From Wolbachia endosymbiont of Encarsia formosa (lineage in GTDB: Bacteria > Pseudomonadota > Alphaproteobacteria > Rickettsiales > Anaplasmataceae): a stretch of 64,000 bases of DNA. The stretch's first letter is position 1, and each line of letters opens with the position of its first letter. The notes beneath the pieces were generated by a model. The model was not told the DNA's origin and did no database searches. It was given only the letters and a program-made list of their open reading frames with translations. The position numbers and the translations under genes were made by a program. This document shows positions 51,598 through 62,936 of this stretch, in pieces. The stretch spans positions 1,176,521 through 1,240,520 of the forward strand of contig NZ_CP154278.1 in assembly GCF_039540065.1 (NCBI RefSeq). The letters are read 5' to 3'.

Positions 51598-52041
51598 GAA
51601 ATGTTCAGAAAAGTATGTTAAGCCAAGAAATAAAATAATGAATTCATACAAACAAAAGTTCGCACGAATCAAGCGGTAGAACATACGATCTCAAAATAAA
51701 ATCTTCTTACAATAGCTGGTTTTGGTTGCGGAAGTGATTGTGTTGTCTAAGTTATTAGTAATATATACTATTAAGTTAGTATTAATTCGTTGAGAACTTT
51801 CATTAAAGATTATCAAAAAAAACTTCTAAATAGGGATTGACAAGTTTTAGAGATGGAGTATTTTGTGAAAAGTATATTGAGCTATTAGTTTTTTATGTAT
51901 AATAAATATGATAGTGAAGATATTTTTCTTTATATTACTAGGTAGCTGTTTTATTTAGAAAAGGGTATTTTTTCTTATTTGAGATTGAATACCTTGTTTT
52001 TGCCTAATTAAATTAGATGGTTTTATATGGAGGGTTAAATC
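51598..52041. other. Intergenic stretch between two ankyrin-type genes
   Basis: About 440 bp of AT-rich sequence has stops in all frames. Its last bases carry a GGAGGG ribosome-binding site for the gene that starts near 52042. I see no RNA gene, repeat or transposase scrap in it. Confidence 0.5.
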
Positions 52042-53250
52042 ATTTCTAGTGATGATAATGAATTATTTGCTGCTGTACGTAGTGGAGATGCTAATCTAGT
52101 TGCAGATCTTCTCAATAAGGGTGCTAATGTTAATGCTAAGAACAATAATGGCAATACTCCTTTGCATTGGGCTGTTAAAAGCAGTCATTTAGAAGTAGCT
52201 AAATTTCTTATAAGTAAACATGCTGACGTTAACGCTAAAGATAAAGATGGTTGGACATCTTTGCACTTTTCAGCTGCTTATGGCAATTTAAATATATTTA
52301 AGTTCATTCTTGATGAAGAGAATGATGTTGATGCTAGAGGAGCTTTAACCGTAGCAAATACGCTTAGTAAAGAAAACAGCTCAGAAATACTAAACCTTCT
52401 AGAGGAAAGAATAAGGAAAAATGAAGAAACTACACAACATTTTATAAGACATAGGCGTCATCGATACTCACAAGAGGAAGGCAGTTCTCTATCAATAGGT
52501 GTACATAATCGCCGTAGTATTGTAAAAGAAGATGAAAATTCATTGCAAAATGATAAAATAGGACTTACAAGCGGAGCAAGCAAGCCATCTTAATGGATCA
52601 ATATTTTTGCTTACACTACAGTAGATACTGTTAAAGGTGTTTTTCAGTTTATTTCTTCTCCTTTTAAGGCAGCTATAGGTATGCAACCTTCTAAAGCTAT
52701 TACAGTTCAAGGTATTAATACGGATGGTATACTTCTTTTATTAGGTGTATTTATAAGCAAAATCACAGGTCAGAAATACATTTCCACAGTAGATCAATCT
52801 GTGTCACCATTGGAAGCACAGGGCTATGCATTAAATATTATAGAGGAATTTGAGAAAGTAGTAGAGCAAGCTGGATTAAAAAGTGGCATATCAATGCACC
52901 GGTTAAATATTGATTATGTAGAAATGAAGAAAGAGGTTGCTGCAAAAATCATAAGTGGTAAATTTGATGAGATTCCGAAGGTTTCAAACTCATATGTAGA
53001 GCAAGCATGCCACGATAGAGAAACAGGTAAGTTAATTCCAAAGAAGTTTAACAAATTTATGATTGTATTTAATAAAGGACTAGATTTAATAGTAAATCAA
53101 TCAATAGAGCAGATATTACACAATAGAGATAGTACATTAGAAGTTGAAGAACAGCAAATAAACTTAGAGCCTCAAAGTTATTTAAGTAATACTTCTGTTC
53201 AAGGCCATTTAACTCAGGATAGAGGTTTAATAAATCAAGGTAAGTCTTAA
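52042..53250 (+). pseudogene. Ankyrin-repeat protein with an in-frame stop and no standard start codon
   Basis: The coding frame opens after a TAA, at ATC/ATT (52039-52044), 7 nt behind GGAGGG; no ATG, GTG or TTG is available in frame there. It reads SSDDNELFAAVRSGDANLVA, then three ankyrin repeats (GNTPLHWAVKSSHLEVAKFL, DGWTSLHFSAAYGNLNIFKF). After a polar linker, codon 184 is TAA (52591). The frame then remains open to 53250 with VKGVFQFISSPFKAAIGMQP, a membrane-prone segment, and a helical C-terminal part. Undisrupted it would be about 402 residues. Ankyrin proteins of Wolbachia are thought to contact host proteins; this copy looks recently disabled. Confidence 0.75.
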
Positions 53251-53269
53251 TCCTTAGCTTTTTGATTTC

Positions 53270-53560
53270 ATCTAGTAAAAGGTTGGTAATTTGATCTTAT
53301 AACATCAATGGGCACACCAGCCTTTATTTTGTATGCATTCAAGCAATGTGTGACTATTACGCCACCTAAAAAAATAATCATACACTGTCTTCCATAGAGG
53401 AAAATCTTTTGCTCTACTGGCAAATACCTTTCATTATGTATTGTATAACATTAATAATTGCTTATTTTGTGCTTTCTTGGCCACATCTTGTGCAACTCTT
53501 GGCTCAAGAAATTTCCATTCTTTGTCACTTACATCACCTGGATATATTTTTTACTGATCC
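53270..53560 (-). pseudogene. IS5-family transposase N-terminal relic
   Basis: The minus strand reads YPGDVSDKEWKFLEPRVAQD at about 53550, then after stops and slips LPVEQKIFL/DFPLWKTVYDYFFRWRNSHTL near 53400-53340. This matches the N-terminal region of IS5/IS1031-group transposases (DVSDKEW, FPPWQTVYxYFxxW). Nothing of the catalytic core remains. A scrap of the same sequence lies at 45485. Confidence 0.6.
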
Positions 53561-53662
53561 TATCATATTATCTTCCTGATTTCCTTTCAAGATATGTTCT
53601 AAAAAGTAGAATCCGTTCAGCAGGGTGACAAAATAAGGTAGAAAAGACAGCCATAGAAATAA

Positions 53663-53726
53663 ATGTTGTCATTCCAATATGATGCTTTCTCTGTCATCCC
53701 AGCACTTGAAACTGGAATGACAACAT
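53663..53726. repeat. Palindromic repeat upstream of the ubiA 3' end
   Basis: ATGTTGTCATTCCA at 53663-53676 is the inverse of TGGAATGACAACAT at 53713-53726, and between them lies TGTCATCCCAGCACTTGAAAC, the family core. A nearby CTGAACGGATAC at 53758 falls inside the last codons of ubiA, suggesting the repeat supplied the present C-terminus of that gene. Confidence 0.65.
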
Positions 53727-53747
53727 TTTTGCTTCGATATTTACACA

Positions 53748-54635
53748 TTAGCCATGCATCTGAACGGATACAAAAGTAGAATTTAGAATTCTATCTAAAA
53801 GGATACCGAAAAAGAGCAAGAGTCCTATCTGGGAATTATTTTTAAATATGGACATGCATTGATTAGAATCGTCTGGATTGAAATTTTTGTGTTGGTGGTA
53901 AAATATGAATCCTATAGCAAGTAAAGCAATATAAAAGATGTTATTTAATGATGATAGTATACCAGCATACAACCATGCCATTAAGGATATTAAGTAAAAT
54001 CTTTTCAACCAAGATTTTGTTGTATTGCCAAAATATAATGCAGTAGATTTCATTCCTAATTTTTCATCATCTTTTTTATCTTGATGAGCGTATATAGTAT
54101 CATAACTAAGCGTCCAAAAGACGCATCCTATATAAAATAGCAAGGATTCTATGCTAATCTGGTCTGTTATTGCTGCTGAACCCATGAGTGATCCCATGTT
54201 GAAAGTAAACCCTAAAAACAATTGTGGCCACCAAACGTAACGCTTTAGCAAGGGGTAGATAACTATCATGCACATTGAAATTATTCCAAGTATAAGAGTA
54301 GTTTTATTGGTTAGTAATAAGATTACCAGGGCAATAGACAGTAACAGTGAAAGTAAAGCCAAAGCCTGCTTTATGTTTAATACACCACTTGCAAGTGGCC
54401 TATATTTTGTTCGTTCAACATGTGCATCTATTTCTCTATCGAAGATATCATTGATTATGCACCCTGCGGGTCTCATTAAAAATGCACCTATAGTAAACAA
54501 AACAAGAAGAAAAAGAGCTTGATACGATAGAGAAGTTGAGGATAAAAGAATGCCGCTTAAGCTAGAAAATAGCACAAGCCATAAACCTGTTAAACTGTGT
54601 ATTCTCATTAATGAGAAATAATGGTTGAAATACAT
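53748..54635 (-). CDS. ubiA: 4-hydroxybenzoate polyprenyltransferase
   Basis: UbiA joins the polyprenyl chain to 4-hydroxybenzoate in the inner membrane, an early ubiquinone step. The 295-residue protein has eight or nine membrane helices, the first aspartate-rich motif CIINDIFDREIDAHVERTKY followed by RPLASG, and the second motif YAHQDKKDDEKLGMKST. Both Mg-diphosphate sites are intact. It ends a minus-strand run with rbfA, infB and nusA, 4 bp after rbfA. Its substrate chain comes from the IspB-like enzyme at 5.2 kb. Confidence 0.95.
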   Translation of the reverse strand: MYFNHYFSLMRIHSLTGLWLVLFSSLSGILLSSTSLSYQALFLLVLFTIGAFLMRPAGCIINDIFDREIDAHVERTKYRPLASGVLNIKQALALLSLLLSIALVILLLTNKTTLILGIISMCMIVIYPLLKRYVWWPQLFLGFTFNMGSLMGSAAITDQISIESLLFYIGCVFWTLSYDTIYAHQDKKDDEKLGMKSTALYFGNTTKSWLKRFYLISLMAWLYAGILSSLNNIFYIALLAIGFIFYHQHKNFNPDDSNQCMSIFKNNSQIGLLLFFGILLDRILNSTFVSVQMHG

Positions 54636-54638
54636 TAA

Positions 54639-54995
54639 TTAAGTGTGATTATGTAATATTTTGCTTACATTTACAAAATTATCGAATGCTAAATCAGTCT
54701 TAAAAACTAACTCAGGTATAAATCGCAAATCAACATAACACAATATAGATTTACGTATTGACCATGCAGATTGGTTCATTTCATTAACAACAGTGCTGAT
54801 ATCATCATTATCATTTTGGATGTTTAATGAAGATAACACAATATATACATCTGCTTTCTTCAAATCTTTGCTTAGCTTTACATCAGATACTACTACTTTT
54901 TCATTAAGAACATTACCTTCCATTAAGACTTTTGATATTGCCCTATGTAATACCGATGCTACTTTTAGGTTTCTAATTTCCTTTTTCATATTCAA
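54639..54995 (-). CDS. rbfA: 30S ribosome-binding factor A
   Basis: RbfA helps mature the 5' end region of 16S rRNA during 30S assembly. The 118-residue protein has the KH-like fold with VASVLHRAISKVLMEGN, KLSKDLKKADVYIVLSSLNI and LRFIPELVFKTDLAFDNFVN, which keep the family pattern (RxTPELxFxxD). It follows infB by 3 bp, the classical nusA-infB-rbfA order, so the genes are surely cotranscribed and possibly coupled. Confidence 0.94.
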   Translation of the reverse strand: MNMKKEIRNLKVASVLHRAISKVLMEGNVLNEKVVVSDVKLSKDLKKADVYIVLSSLNIQNDNDDISTVVNEMNQSAWSIRKSILCYVDLRFIPELVFKTDLAFDNFVNVSKILHNHT

Positions 54996-54998
54996 CTA

Positions 54999-57320
54999 CT
55001 ATAACGTCCTTTCTTCTTGCACTAATTGATAAGCTTTCAAAATATCTCCAACTTTAATATCGATATTACCCTCTAGCGATATTCCGCATTCAAAGTTTAC
55101 ACCTACTTCTTTAACGTCATCTTTAAATCTACGTAGTGCTTTTAACTTTCCTTCATGCACCAATTTGCTGCCACGTACTACCTTAATTAGAGAATCTTTT
55201 TTTATAACTCCATCAGTGACATAACATCCGATGATATTACCGGCTTTGGATGAATTAAATATTTGCCTTACAGATGCAGAACCAACACGAACCTCTCGTG
55301 TAACAGGCTTTAACATTTTAGTTAGATACATCCTCATGTCTTCAATAAGCTCATATATTATATTGTAAGTATGTATTTCTATACCTTTTTGTTTTGCTAA
55401 TTCTCTTATTTTTGAATCCACTTTTACATTAAAAGCTAAAATTACTGCGCTTGATGCTTCTGCAAGAAGCACATCTGAATCTGTTACTCCTCCTACTGCT
55501 TTGTGTAGAATATTTAATTTCACTTGGTCTTTACCAAGCTTATCAATTGAACTTGATATTGCTTCAATAGAACCAGTGACATCGCACTTTAAAACTACAG
55601 ATAGTTCTTCTGTTTCACTATCATTACGACTTAATATATCTAAATTACTGTCGTCTAAATCTTCTTGCTTTTTCTTGATTAATTCTAACCTGTATTCAAC
55701 AATTTCACGAGCCTGCCTTTCAGAGTTTACAACAACAAATTTATCTCCAGCATTTGGTACACCATTTAAACCAGTAACTTCAACTGTAGTAGAAGGTAGT
55801 GCCGCTTTTTCTCTTTGACCAAGGTGATTAACCATAATGCGTACTTTGCTGTATGTTGTACCAACTACCAATATGTCACCAATCTTTAATGTCCCTTCTT
55901 CAACTATTAATGTAGCTGATATTCCTTTAGCTTTATCTATTTTGGACTCTATTACCCATCCAAGTGCTCGACAATCCTCTATTCCTTCTAGCGTCATTAA
56001 TTCAGCAATTAATAAAATTGCCTCTTCTAGTTTATCTAAGTTGATTTTCTTTTTTGCTGATATTGGCACAATTATAACATCACCACCAAGTTCTTCGGGG
56101 ATGAGGTCATACTGAGGCAAACTATTAATTATTCTTTCTACATCGCCAGGTTGTGATTTATCAATTTTATTAATGGCAACTATAATAGAGACATTTGCTG
56201 CTTTTGCATGGTTTATTGCTTCAACTGTTTGTTTCATGATTCCATCATCAGCTGCAACTACTATCACAACTATATTAGTAATATTGGCACCACGTGCACG
56301 CATTGCAGTAAACGCCTCATGCCCTGGTGTATCAATGAAAGTAATTTTTTGCTTATTTTTTGTCGTTAATTGATAAGCACCTATATGTTGAGTGATTCCA
56401 CCTGACTCTCTTTCTGCAACATTAGATTCACGAAATGCATCGAGCAATGATGTTTTACCATGATCCACATGTCCCATAAAAGTAACGATAGGTGGTTTTG
56501 GTCTTTTAGGTAAGTTTTCTCTGTTGCTTATGAAGAGTAAATTCTTTTCTTTATCAGCATCACTTACTCGTTTAGCCGTATGATTAAATTTTTTTGCTAT
56601 TTCGCATGCTATATCTGGATCTACTAGATCATCTACTCTATAGCTCTCCCCAACTTCTTCTTTGAGCATTTTTATCACACTCTTGCTATCTTCTGCCATA
56701 CGAATAGATAACTCCCTGATAGTTATTTTGTCTGGTATAATAACTTCTCTTGATATATTTTTACCCTTAGTAAACTTTAATTGTTTACTTCTTATACCAA
56801 ATTTTTGCTTAAATACAGGGAGGTGTTCATTTCTTTCATCTATTGCCTGTGTAATTACTAGCTTAGAATGCTTAGAGTATATATCTTTGCTAGCTTTAAA
56901 AGACTTTTTATTATTGTTCTCATATTCAATACTATCTTCTTTTTGTTCAACTGAGTTAGTATTACTTAAAACTTCCTTATTTATTTCTTTAGGTACAGAG
57001 TGTGATTCATTTTTATCTTCAGCTTCTTGATTGCTTTCTTCTTTTTTTATTTTCTCTTCTTGTTCTCTCTGATTCCTTTCTTTCAGCAAAGTAGCATTCT
57101 GTACAGCATTAATGCGGGAAATTTGTTCTTTTTTAGTTAAAGAGCCTGATTTACTCTCGTCAAATAAACTATATTCTTCTGCAGAATGAATTTTTCTTCT
57201 TTTTTTTACTATTGTAGTACCAGTACTTTGACTATCTAAAGAGTTTAAATTAATGTCTAATTTAAGCTTGCTTAAGCCTTGTAGGGTTAATTTTTTATTA
57301 CTGATATCTTCATTATTCAT
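54999..57320 (-). CDS. infB: Translation initiation factor IF-2
   Basis: IF-2 is the GTPase that places initiator tRNA on the 30S subunit and drives subunit joining. The 773-residue protein has a charged, variable N-terminus, the IF2_N helical segment ([20 protein letters not shown]), the G domain with [33 protein letters not shown] and AINKIDKS, and the C-terminal domains ending [20 protein letters not shown]. It lies 7 bp after nusA and 3 bp before rbfA. Confidence 0.98.
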   Translation of the reverse strand: MNNEDISNKKLTLQGLSKLKLDINLNSLDSQSTGTTIVKKRRKIHSAEEYSLFDESKSGSLTKKEQISRINAVQNATLLKERNQREQEEKIKKEESNQEAEDKNESHSVPKEINKEVLSNTNSVEQKEDSIEYENNNKKSFKASKDIYSKHSKLVITQAIDERNEHLPVFKQKFGIRSKQLKFTKGKNISREVIIPDKITIRELSIRMAEDSKSVIKMLKEEVGESYRVDDLVDPDIACEIAKKFNHTAKRVSDADKEKNLLFISNRENLPKRPKPPIVTFMGHVDHGKTSLLDAFRESNVAERESGGITQHIGAYQLTTKNKQKITFIDTPGHEAFTAMRARGANITNIVVIVVAADDGIMKQTVEAINHAKAANVSIIVAINKIDKSQPGDVERIINSLPQYDLIPEELGGDVIIVPISAKKKINLDKLEEAILLIAELMTLEGIEDCRALGWVIESKIDKAKGISATLIVEEGTLKIGDILVVGTTYSKVRIMVNHLGQREKAALPSTTVEVTGLNGVPNAGDKFVVVNSERQAREIVEYRLELIKKKQEDLDDSNLDILSRNDSETEELSVVLKCDVTGSIEAISSSIDKLGKDQVKLNILHKAVGGVTDSDVLLAEASSAVILAFNVKVDSKIRELAKQKGIEIHTYNIIYELIEDMRMYLTKMLKPVTREVRVGSASVRQIFNSSKAGNIIGCYVTDGVIKKDSLIKVVRGSKLVHEGKLKALRRFKDDVKEVGVNFECGISLEGNIDIKVGDILKAYQLVQEERTL

Positions 57321-57327
57321 ATTGTTT

Positions 57328-58881
57328 TTATATTAATCCAAGCTTTTTACGTGCTTCTATGATTATTAAATCTGCTGTATCTTTTAGATTATTTTTATTA
57401 TTAGTTGAGGAAGAGAGTATGCTATAAAACTCATAATTTGATAAATCTGCTATGTCCTCTAAAGTTTTAATATTATGTTTACTAAGAGTAATTTTATTAT
57501 CTATTGATAAGGCTAAGTTGATTACATCGTCTTCCATACCTAAATTTTTTAGCTCTTCTATTTTTCTATCATTCTCTGCTCTCAGGTAATTGTTTGCTCT
57601 ATTATGAAGTTCATTTGCAATATCTTCATTGAAGCCCTCTATTGAAGCAAGTTCCTTAATTGAAGTGTTAGATATATCTTCTACACTTGAAAAACCTTCT
57701 GTTACCAATAATTGGCCCATAATCTCTTCTAAATTTAAAGCTTCAGCAAATAAAACTGAACATTGACTAAATTCTTTATTTCTTCTTTCTGATTCTTGTT
57801 GAGTGCTTAATATCTCAATTTTCCATCCAACAAGCTCTGAAGCTAATCTTACATTCTGACCCTTTTTTCCTATAGCTAAACTCAATTGATCTTCAGCAAC
57901 TATTAACTCTATACAATTTTCATTTTCGTCAATAATGACCTTTGATACTTCTGCAGGAGTAATGGCTTTAATAACAAATTGACCCAAATCTGATGAGTAA
58001 TGTATGACGTCGATTTTTTCACCGTTTAATTCGTGTATAATAGTTTTTATTCTATCTCCTTTAACTCCAACGCAAGCACCTACTGGATCGATATTCTTAT
58101 CAGATGAAAAAACAGCAACTTTAGATCTTGAACCAGCGTCTCTAGCTATACCCTTAATTGTTATCAATCCGTCAGCAACTTCTGGTACTTCTTGATTCAA
58201 CAATGCCTCTAAAAAGCCTTCATGAGCCCTAGAAAGAATGATTTGACGTCCATCGTCAGAGCGCTTAACAGCCTGTATGTAAGCTTTAACCTTATCGCCT
58301 TCACGAAATGACTCACCACCAATTAAGTTTCGTAAAGGGAGGTATGCTCCAATTCCGTTTATATCTATAATAAGATCTGAATATTCTACTTGTTTAACGA
58401 TGCCATACCTCATTTCTCCTACCTTATCTTTAAATTCTTCATATTGCTTTTTTAACTCTTCATCTTTGATTATTTCAGAAATCTTTTGCTGGGCAATTCT
58501 TGCTGAAACAAGATCAGTGTTAAGAGAAATCAACTCACTAATAGTATCTCCAACTTTTGCATCTTCTTTTATTAACTTAGCTTGTGTCAACTTAATTAAG
58601 TCACACTCATTTTCATTTGATTCATCATTAATGACTTTTAGTTGTCTATATGAGGTAACTTTGCCTGTATTTCTATCGATATTAACTACAATTTTACTTT
58701 TGCTACCATACTTTTGTTGAGCCACTGCTTCGATAGCACTTTTAAGTGCATTTATTATAATATTAAAATCTAAACCTTTTTGAAGTGAGAGCTCTCCCGC
58801 TGTTTTTATTACATCAAGGCTTCCAACTATGTTATTCTTGTTGCTTTTCTTCTTAACACTGCTTTTACGATTAGCAATCAT
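57328..58881 (-). CDS. nusA: Transcription termination/antitermination factor NusA
   Basis: NusA binds RNA polymerase and nascent RNA to control pausing, termination and antitermination, working with Rho (encoded at 0.5 kb). The 517-residue protein has the N-terminal polymerase-binding domain ([20 protein letters not shown]), an S1 domain ([20 protein letters not shown]), two KH domains ([20 protein letters not shown] and [20 protein letters not shown]) and a C-terminal helix-hairpin-helix region. It heads the nusA-infB-rbfA-ubiA run. The rimP gene that usually precedes nusA is absent at this place. Confidence 0.97.
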   Translation of the reverse strand: MIANRKSSVKKKSNKNNIVGSLDVIKTAGELSLQKGLDFNIIINALKSAIEAVAQQKYGSKSKIVVNIDRNTGKVTSYRQLKVINDESNENECDLIKLTQAKLIKEDAKVGDTISELISLNTDLVSARIAQQKISEIIKDEELKKQYEEFKDKVGEMRYGIVKQVEYSDLIIDINGIGAYLPLRNLIGGESFREGDKVKAYIQAVKRSDDGRQIILSRAHEGFLEALLNQEVPEVADGLITIKGIARDAGSRSKVAVFSSDKNIDPVGACVGVKGDRIKTIIHELNGEKIDVIHYSSDLGQFVIKAITPAEVSKVIIDENENCIELIVAEDQLSLAIGKKGQNVRLASELVGWKIEILSTQQESERRNKEFSQCSVLFAEALNLEEIMGQLLVTEGFSSVEDISNTSIKELASIEGFNEDIANELHNRANNYLRAENDRKIEELKNLGMEDDVINLALSIDNKITLSKHNIKTLEDIADLSNYEFYSILSSSTNNKNNLKDTADLIIIEARKKLGLI

Positions 58882-58968
58882 ATAAATAAATCCAATTTAA
58901 TTAGTTATAATTATAGCTTCAACAGGTAAAGAACGCTATCTTAAATGTTAAATAGTTGCTAATTTAAG

Positions 58969-61900
58969 TCAAGCTTTTTCATATTTTTGTATGGCGAGCA
59001 GCGCAGGAGTAAAGAATAAGGTTAAAATTGTTGCAGCCAATACTCCACTTGCTATGGTTGCTGAAATATCAACCCACCACTGTCTTGATGGAGCATCATA
59101 TTTGATTTGCAACGTAAAAAAATTAATATTTAATCTGGTAATCATTGGTATTAAACCAAGAACTGTAGTTGCAACGGTAAGTAGTATTGGCCTGATGCGA
59201 GAAATTGAAGCGTTTATTATACATTGCTTAATGTTATTTTTACGCATCTTAATTTGCTGATGAAAGGCATCAAGCAATAGTATATTATTATTCACTATAA
59301 TTCCTGCTAAAGCAATTATCCCCACTCCACACATGACAACTACAAAAACTTTCTGAATAAGAAAGAAAATGAAAAATACACATGTTGTTGATAAAAACAC
59401 TGCTGTCATTACGATAAATGTATAGTATATGTTGTTAAATTGTGCCACTAGCACCAATATCATCAATGTAATTGCTAATATAAAAGCCTTTAATAAAAAT
59501 GCTCCTGATTTTTGTTGATCTTCCTTGTCACCTTTGAAATCAATCTTTACTCCTTTATCCCAGCCTTGAGTAATCGAATTTTGAATGAACTTAACTCTTT
59601 CATCAACAAGATAGCCAGTATCAAAGTCATCAGAGATTGTTACCGTCCGTGATCCATCAATTCTACTTAGTTTATTTGCCTTTTTTTGGGGAACGTATTT
59701 TACCATGCTACTCATAGAAGATGTTCCATTTGCTGTATTAATAAAAAGGTTATCTATAGTTTTCATGCTGCGATTCTTTCTAGGAAAGCGTAGTACAATA
59801 TCAATTTCTTCATCTGTATTGTTTGGTCTATATTTTCCAATTAATACTCCGTTTGTAGCCATCTTTATAAAATCGCCAATGGTTGCAACACTTATTCCAG
59901 AGCTTGTGGCCTTACTCTTATCAACATTCATGTTCCACTCTATTTCAGGTGCTGATATACTGTCTTGAATATTTATAAACCCAGATGAAGGTTGGTTCAT
60001 AATTTTTAGAATTTTCTCTACTACTGAATTCAAGTTGGATGCACTTCCGCTTAAGTTAATTTGTATTGGCTTGTCAGTTGATGGTCCTGACTTTTGTTCC
60101 TGTACATCAATTATTACTCCTTTCATGTTTTGTACACTGCTCCTTATATCGTTTAATATGTGCTTAGCTTTGCGCCTGCAGCGCCAATCTACAAGTTCTA
60201 ATTGAATTTTGGCAATGACATTATCTTAAAATGCTCCTGATCTAGCATAAAAAACATGAATTTCTTTTTCAACACCCAAAATGCGTTCTTCTACTTTCTT
60301 AAGTATCAAATCTCGTTCTTTGGCTGATAAGCTTTCTTTTACTTTAACGCTGATTAAAATGTTATCTGAATCTACATTCGGAAAGAACTTTAATCCAGGA
60401 CCAAAAGTAAAATATAATATACTAGACAAAAATAAAACAAACACAACAACACATACAAATTTTTTGGGGTGATCTAAGACTTTCTCTAACATACGTACAT
60501 AAGTTCTTATTATAAGCCCAGTATTTTTTATCTCACCACTTTCTATAGCACTCATTCTTATTATTTCTTTTTTTGAAGTTATGGAAGGTTTACCAAATAT
60601 TGCACCAAGTGTTGGTATAAAAACCAAAGCCATAATTAGCGATCCAGTTAAAGTTAGAATTATTGTAATTGGTATGTATTGCATAAATTTACCGACTGTA
60701 TCGGGCCAGAGTAACAGAGGGAAAAACACTGCTAATTTAGTCAATGTTGATGATAAAACTGGATAGAACATATCATGAACTGAGGTGCAAAAGGCTTCTA
60801 CTTTATCCATGCCACAAATCATCTTTCTATCAGCATATTAGCTGATTACAATTGCATCATCAACCAGCATCCCAACTGCCATAATTAGACTGAAGAGCAC
60901 AACTATATTTAGAGTAATATCCATTAGGTAAAGAGCCATTATTCCTATGAGAAAGGAGCCAGGTATTGATAGTGCAACAAGAATAGCAGCCCTTGTTCCC
61001 ATAAAGAGCATTATTATGGTTAGTATTAGTAATACGGCAAATATTATACCATTTTCCAAGTCTTCAAGCACATCACGTACATTTTTTGACTGGTCATTCA
61101 AATAAACTACTTTTAAATTTTCAGGTAATTGATCTTTTGCTTTGTCCATTAAGTATTTTACTTGATTTACCGTGTCTATTATGTTTTTTCCATTACGTTT
61201 TGAAATTTCTAGTACAATGCTAGGTAGTCCATTAATACGAGCAAATCCTTGGTGATCTTCAAACTCAAGGTATACTTTTGCTATATCTTTGATTCTCAAA
61301 ACTGCATCACTTTGAGATCTAATAGGAATATTCATAATATCTTCTATGTCTTTTAATAACCCTGATATTTTAATCGAATATTTACCTGTATCGTTTTCTA
61401 GTGATCCTGCTCCTACCAATCTGTTGTTGTTTGATATAGCTTGAAATATCTCATTTGATTGAATGTTATATTTTGTTAGAACTGTGGGCTCAATTATAAC
61501 TTCAACTGTTTCTTTACGTATACCTGACACTTCAACTTTAAGAACATTTGGCAGAGATTCTATTTCTTTCTTTAGTTTGAGTGCTATTTCAGTTAAAGCT
61601 CTTTCCGGCAAATTACCAATCAAGCAAACGTTTAGTATCGGAAATAAGCTCAAGTTTATTTCATTGATTATCGGAGATTCTGCTTCAATAGGTAATTTTG
61701 ATTTTATGTTTAAAAGCTTTGAACGGACGTTATCAAGTACTTCTTTGTTATCATATTCTGTACCAAACTTAATTATCATGTGAGCACCGTCATTAGTTGC
61801 AAGTGCCTTTAGCTCTCTCACGCCCTCAATGGACCTTAGTTCATTTTCTATTGGAATAGCTAATAACTTTTCACTATCCTCGACAGAAATACCAGGAAAC

Positions 61901-62052
61901 CCGACAAATACGCTAATTATAGGAATCTGTACATCAGGATTGCTTTCTCTTGGCATTTTTATATAAGTGTATGAGCCGAAGGTAAAAATCACGATAAGCA
62001 ATAATATTACTGTTCTATTCCTCTCTATAATTAATCTTTTCATTCTGGACAT
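58969..62052 (-). pseudogene. RND-family efflux transporter with two in-frame stop codons
   Basis: One frame of 1,027 codons covers a whole AcrB/HAE1-type RND pump. It starts with a membrane helix (TVILLLIVIFTFGSYTYIKM), then the PRESNPDVQIPIISV and VEDSEKLLAIPIENELRSIE blocks and a MLVDDAIVIS motif, the proton-relay aspartate pair. Codon TAA at 60838 follows at once (then YADRKMICGMDK). The frame remains open to a second TAA at 60226 (RSGAF-stop-DNVIAKIQLELV) and onward through AGIIVNNNILLLDAF to the end at 58969. There is no frameshift. No membrane fusion protein gene is adjacent. It was probably lost recently. Confidence 0.88.
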
Positions 62053-62204
62053 TATACGTATTTACATCATATTATATCTAATATAAATTATATATTAATT
62101 AATCGTTATATAGCTTTATGTAAATGATTAAAATTTTTACAGTTTTGTAAGCATAAGAAAACTTCTATATAATATAACTTTAGTATGGTATTTGAGGGAT
62201 TATT

Positions 62205-62933
62205 ATGGTAGCAGTTCTAAGTGTGACAGAAGGCAAGAATAAAGTGATCGTATCTGGGTTGGTTGGTGTTTCATCAACTTTAGTATTTTTAACAGTGATT
62301 CACATTGCTGCAAAGATAGCCATTATAGTTACTGCTGTTGCAGTTACTTACGCATTACTTTCATTGCTTAATAAAGCAAGACCTAAGTCTGTTAAAACTG
62401 ATGATATGTCAGAAGATGAAGGGTATAGCAGTGTTGATGAAGGTGAAGAAAAAGATACCGTAAAAGAACCAAAAAGAACTGAAACTGAGTTAGAAGAAGA
62501 AATAATAAGGAAAAGAGCACAAGAACGCATGGAGAAAGGATCACTTGGTGGGCCGATAAATGCGTTTGGCGAACCAATTCATGTGACTATAGATGCTGAA
62601 AATAGCAATCCTGTTGATTATACAAAAACTATGGTAGTGCCTGAGAAAATTATTCTTGGCATGCCAGATGATAAAACTCTTACACAAAATAGCTCTAGCT
62701 CTGTAAAGAATAAGATGAAATCTCTTCCTGAACACATGGATGTATTTGGTAATCCACTTCCTGAGCAGCCACCAAGCAACCTTCCCAATATAGGGCCTAA
62801 GTCTAAAAGTACGCAGAAACTATCTGCTGCAGACTTGCTATTACGGTATCGGAATGTAAATAATGATGTGAGGAAAGTGCTAGAATGGCCAATTACCTCA
62901 AAGGAGTTTAATGGGTTAGGGTTTAACAGGTAG
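62205..62933 (+). CDS. Unrecognised acidic protein with two N-terminal membrane segments
   Basis: The 242-residue protein begins behind a GAGGG site. Two hydrophobic stretches come first (VSGLVGVSSTLVFLTVIHIA and IAIIVTAVAVTYALLSLL), then an acidic segment (DDMSEDEGYSSVDEGEEKD), a charged helix and a C-terminal part with two related FGEPI / FGNPLPEQPP blocks. No family was recognised. The acidic GYSS segment resembles the DSGYESS segment of the broken protein near 8.6 kb. It converges with the glutamine-synthetase-like gene, stops 3 bp apart. A vacuole- or membrane-anchored effector is a possibility, unproven. Confidence 0.7.
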   Translation: MVAVLSVTEGKNKVIVSGLVGVSSTLVFLTVIHIAAKIAIIVTAVAVTYALLSLLNKARPKSVKTDDMSEDEGYSSVDEGEEKDTVKEPKRTETELEEEIIRKRAQERMEKGSLGGPINAFGEPIHVTIDAENSNPVDYTKTMVVPEKIILGMPDDKTLTQNSSSSVKNKMKSLPEHMDVFGNPLPEQPPSNLPNIGPKSKSTQKLSAADLLLRYRNVNNDVRKVLEWPITSKEFNGLGFNR

Positions 62934-62936
62934 TTG

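Noticed and set aside
58969..60822. Two separate small transport proteins (385 and 198 residues)
   Set aside because: They continue the same frame and the same RND protein as the upstream piece, so they are parts of one interrupted gene.
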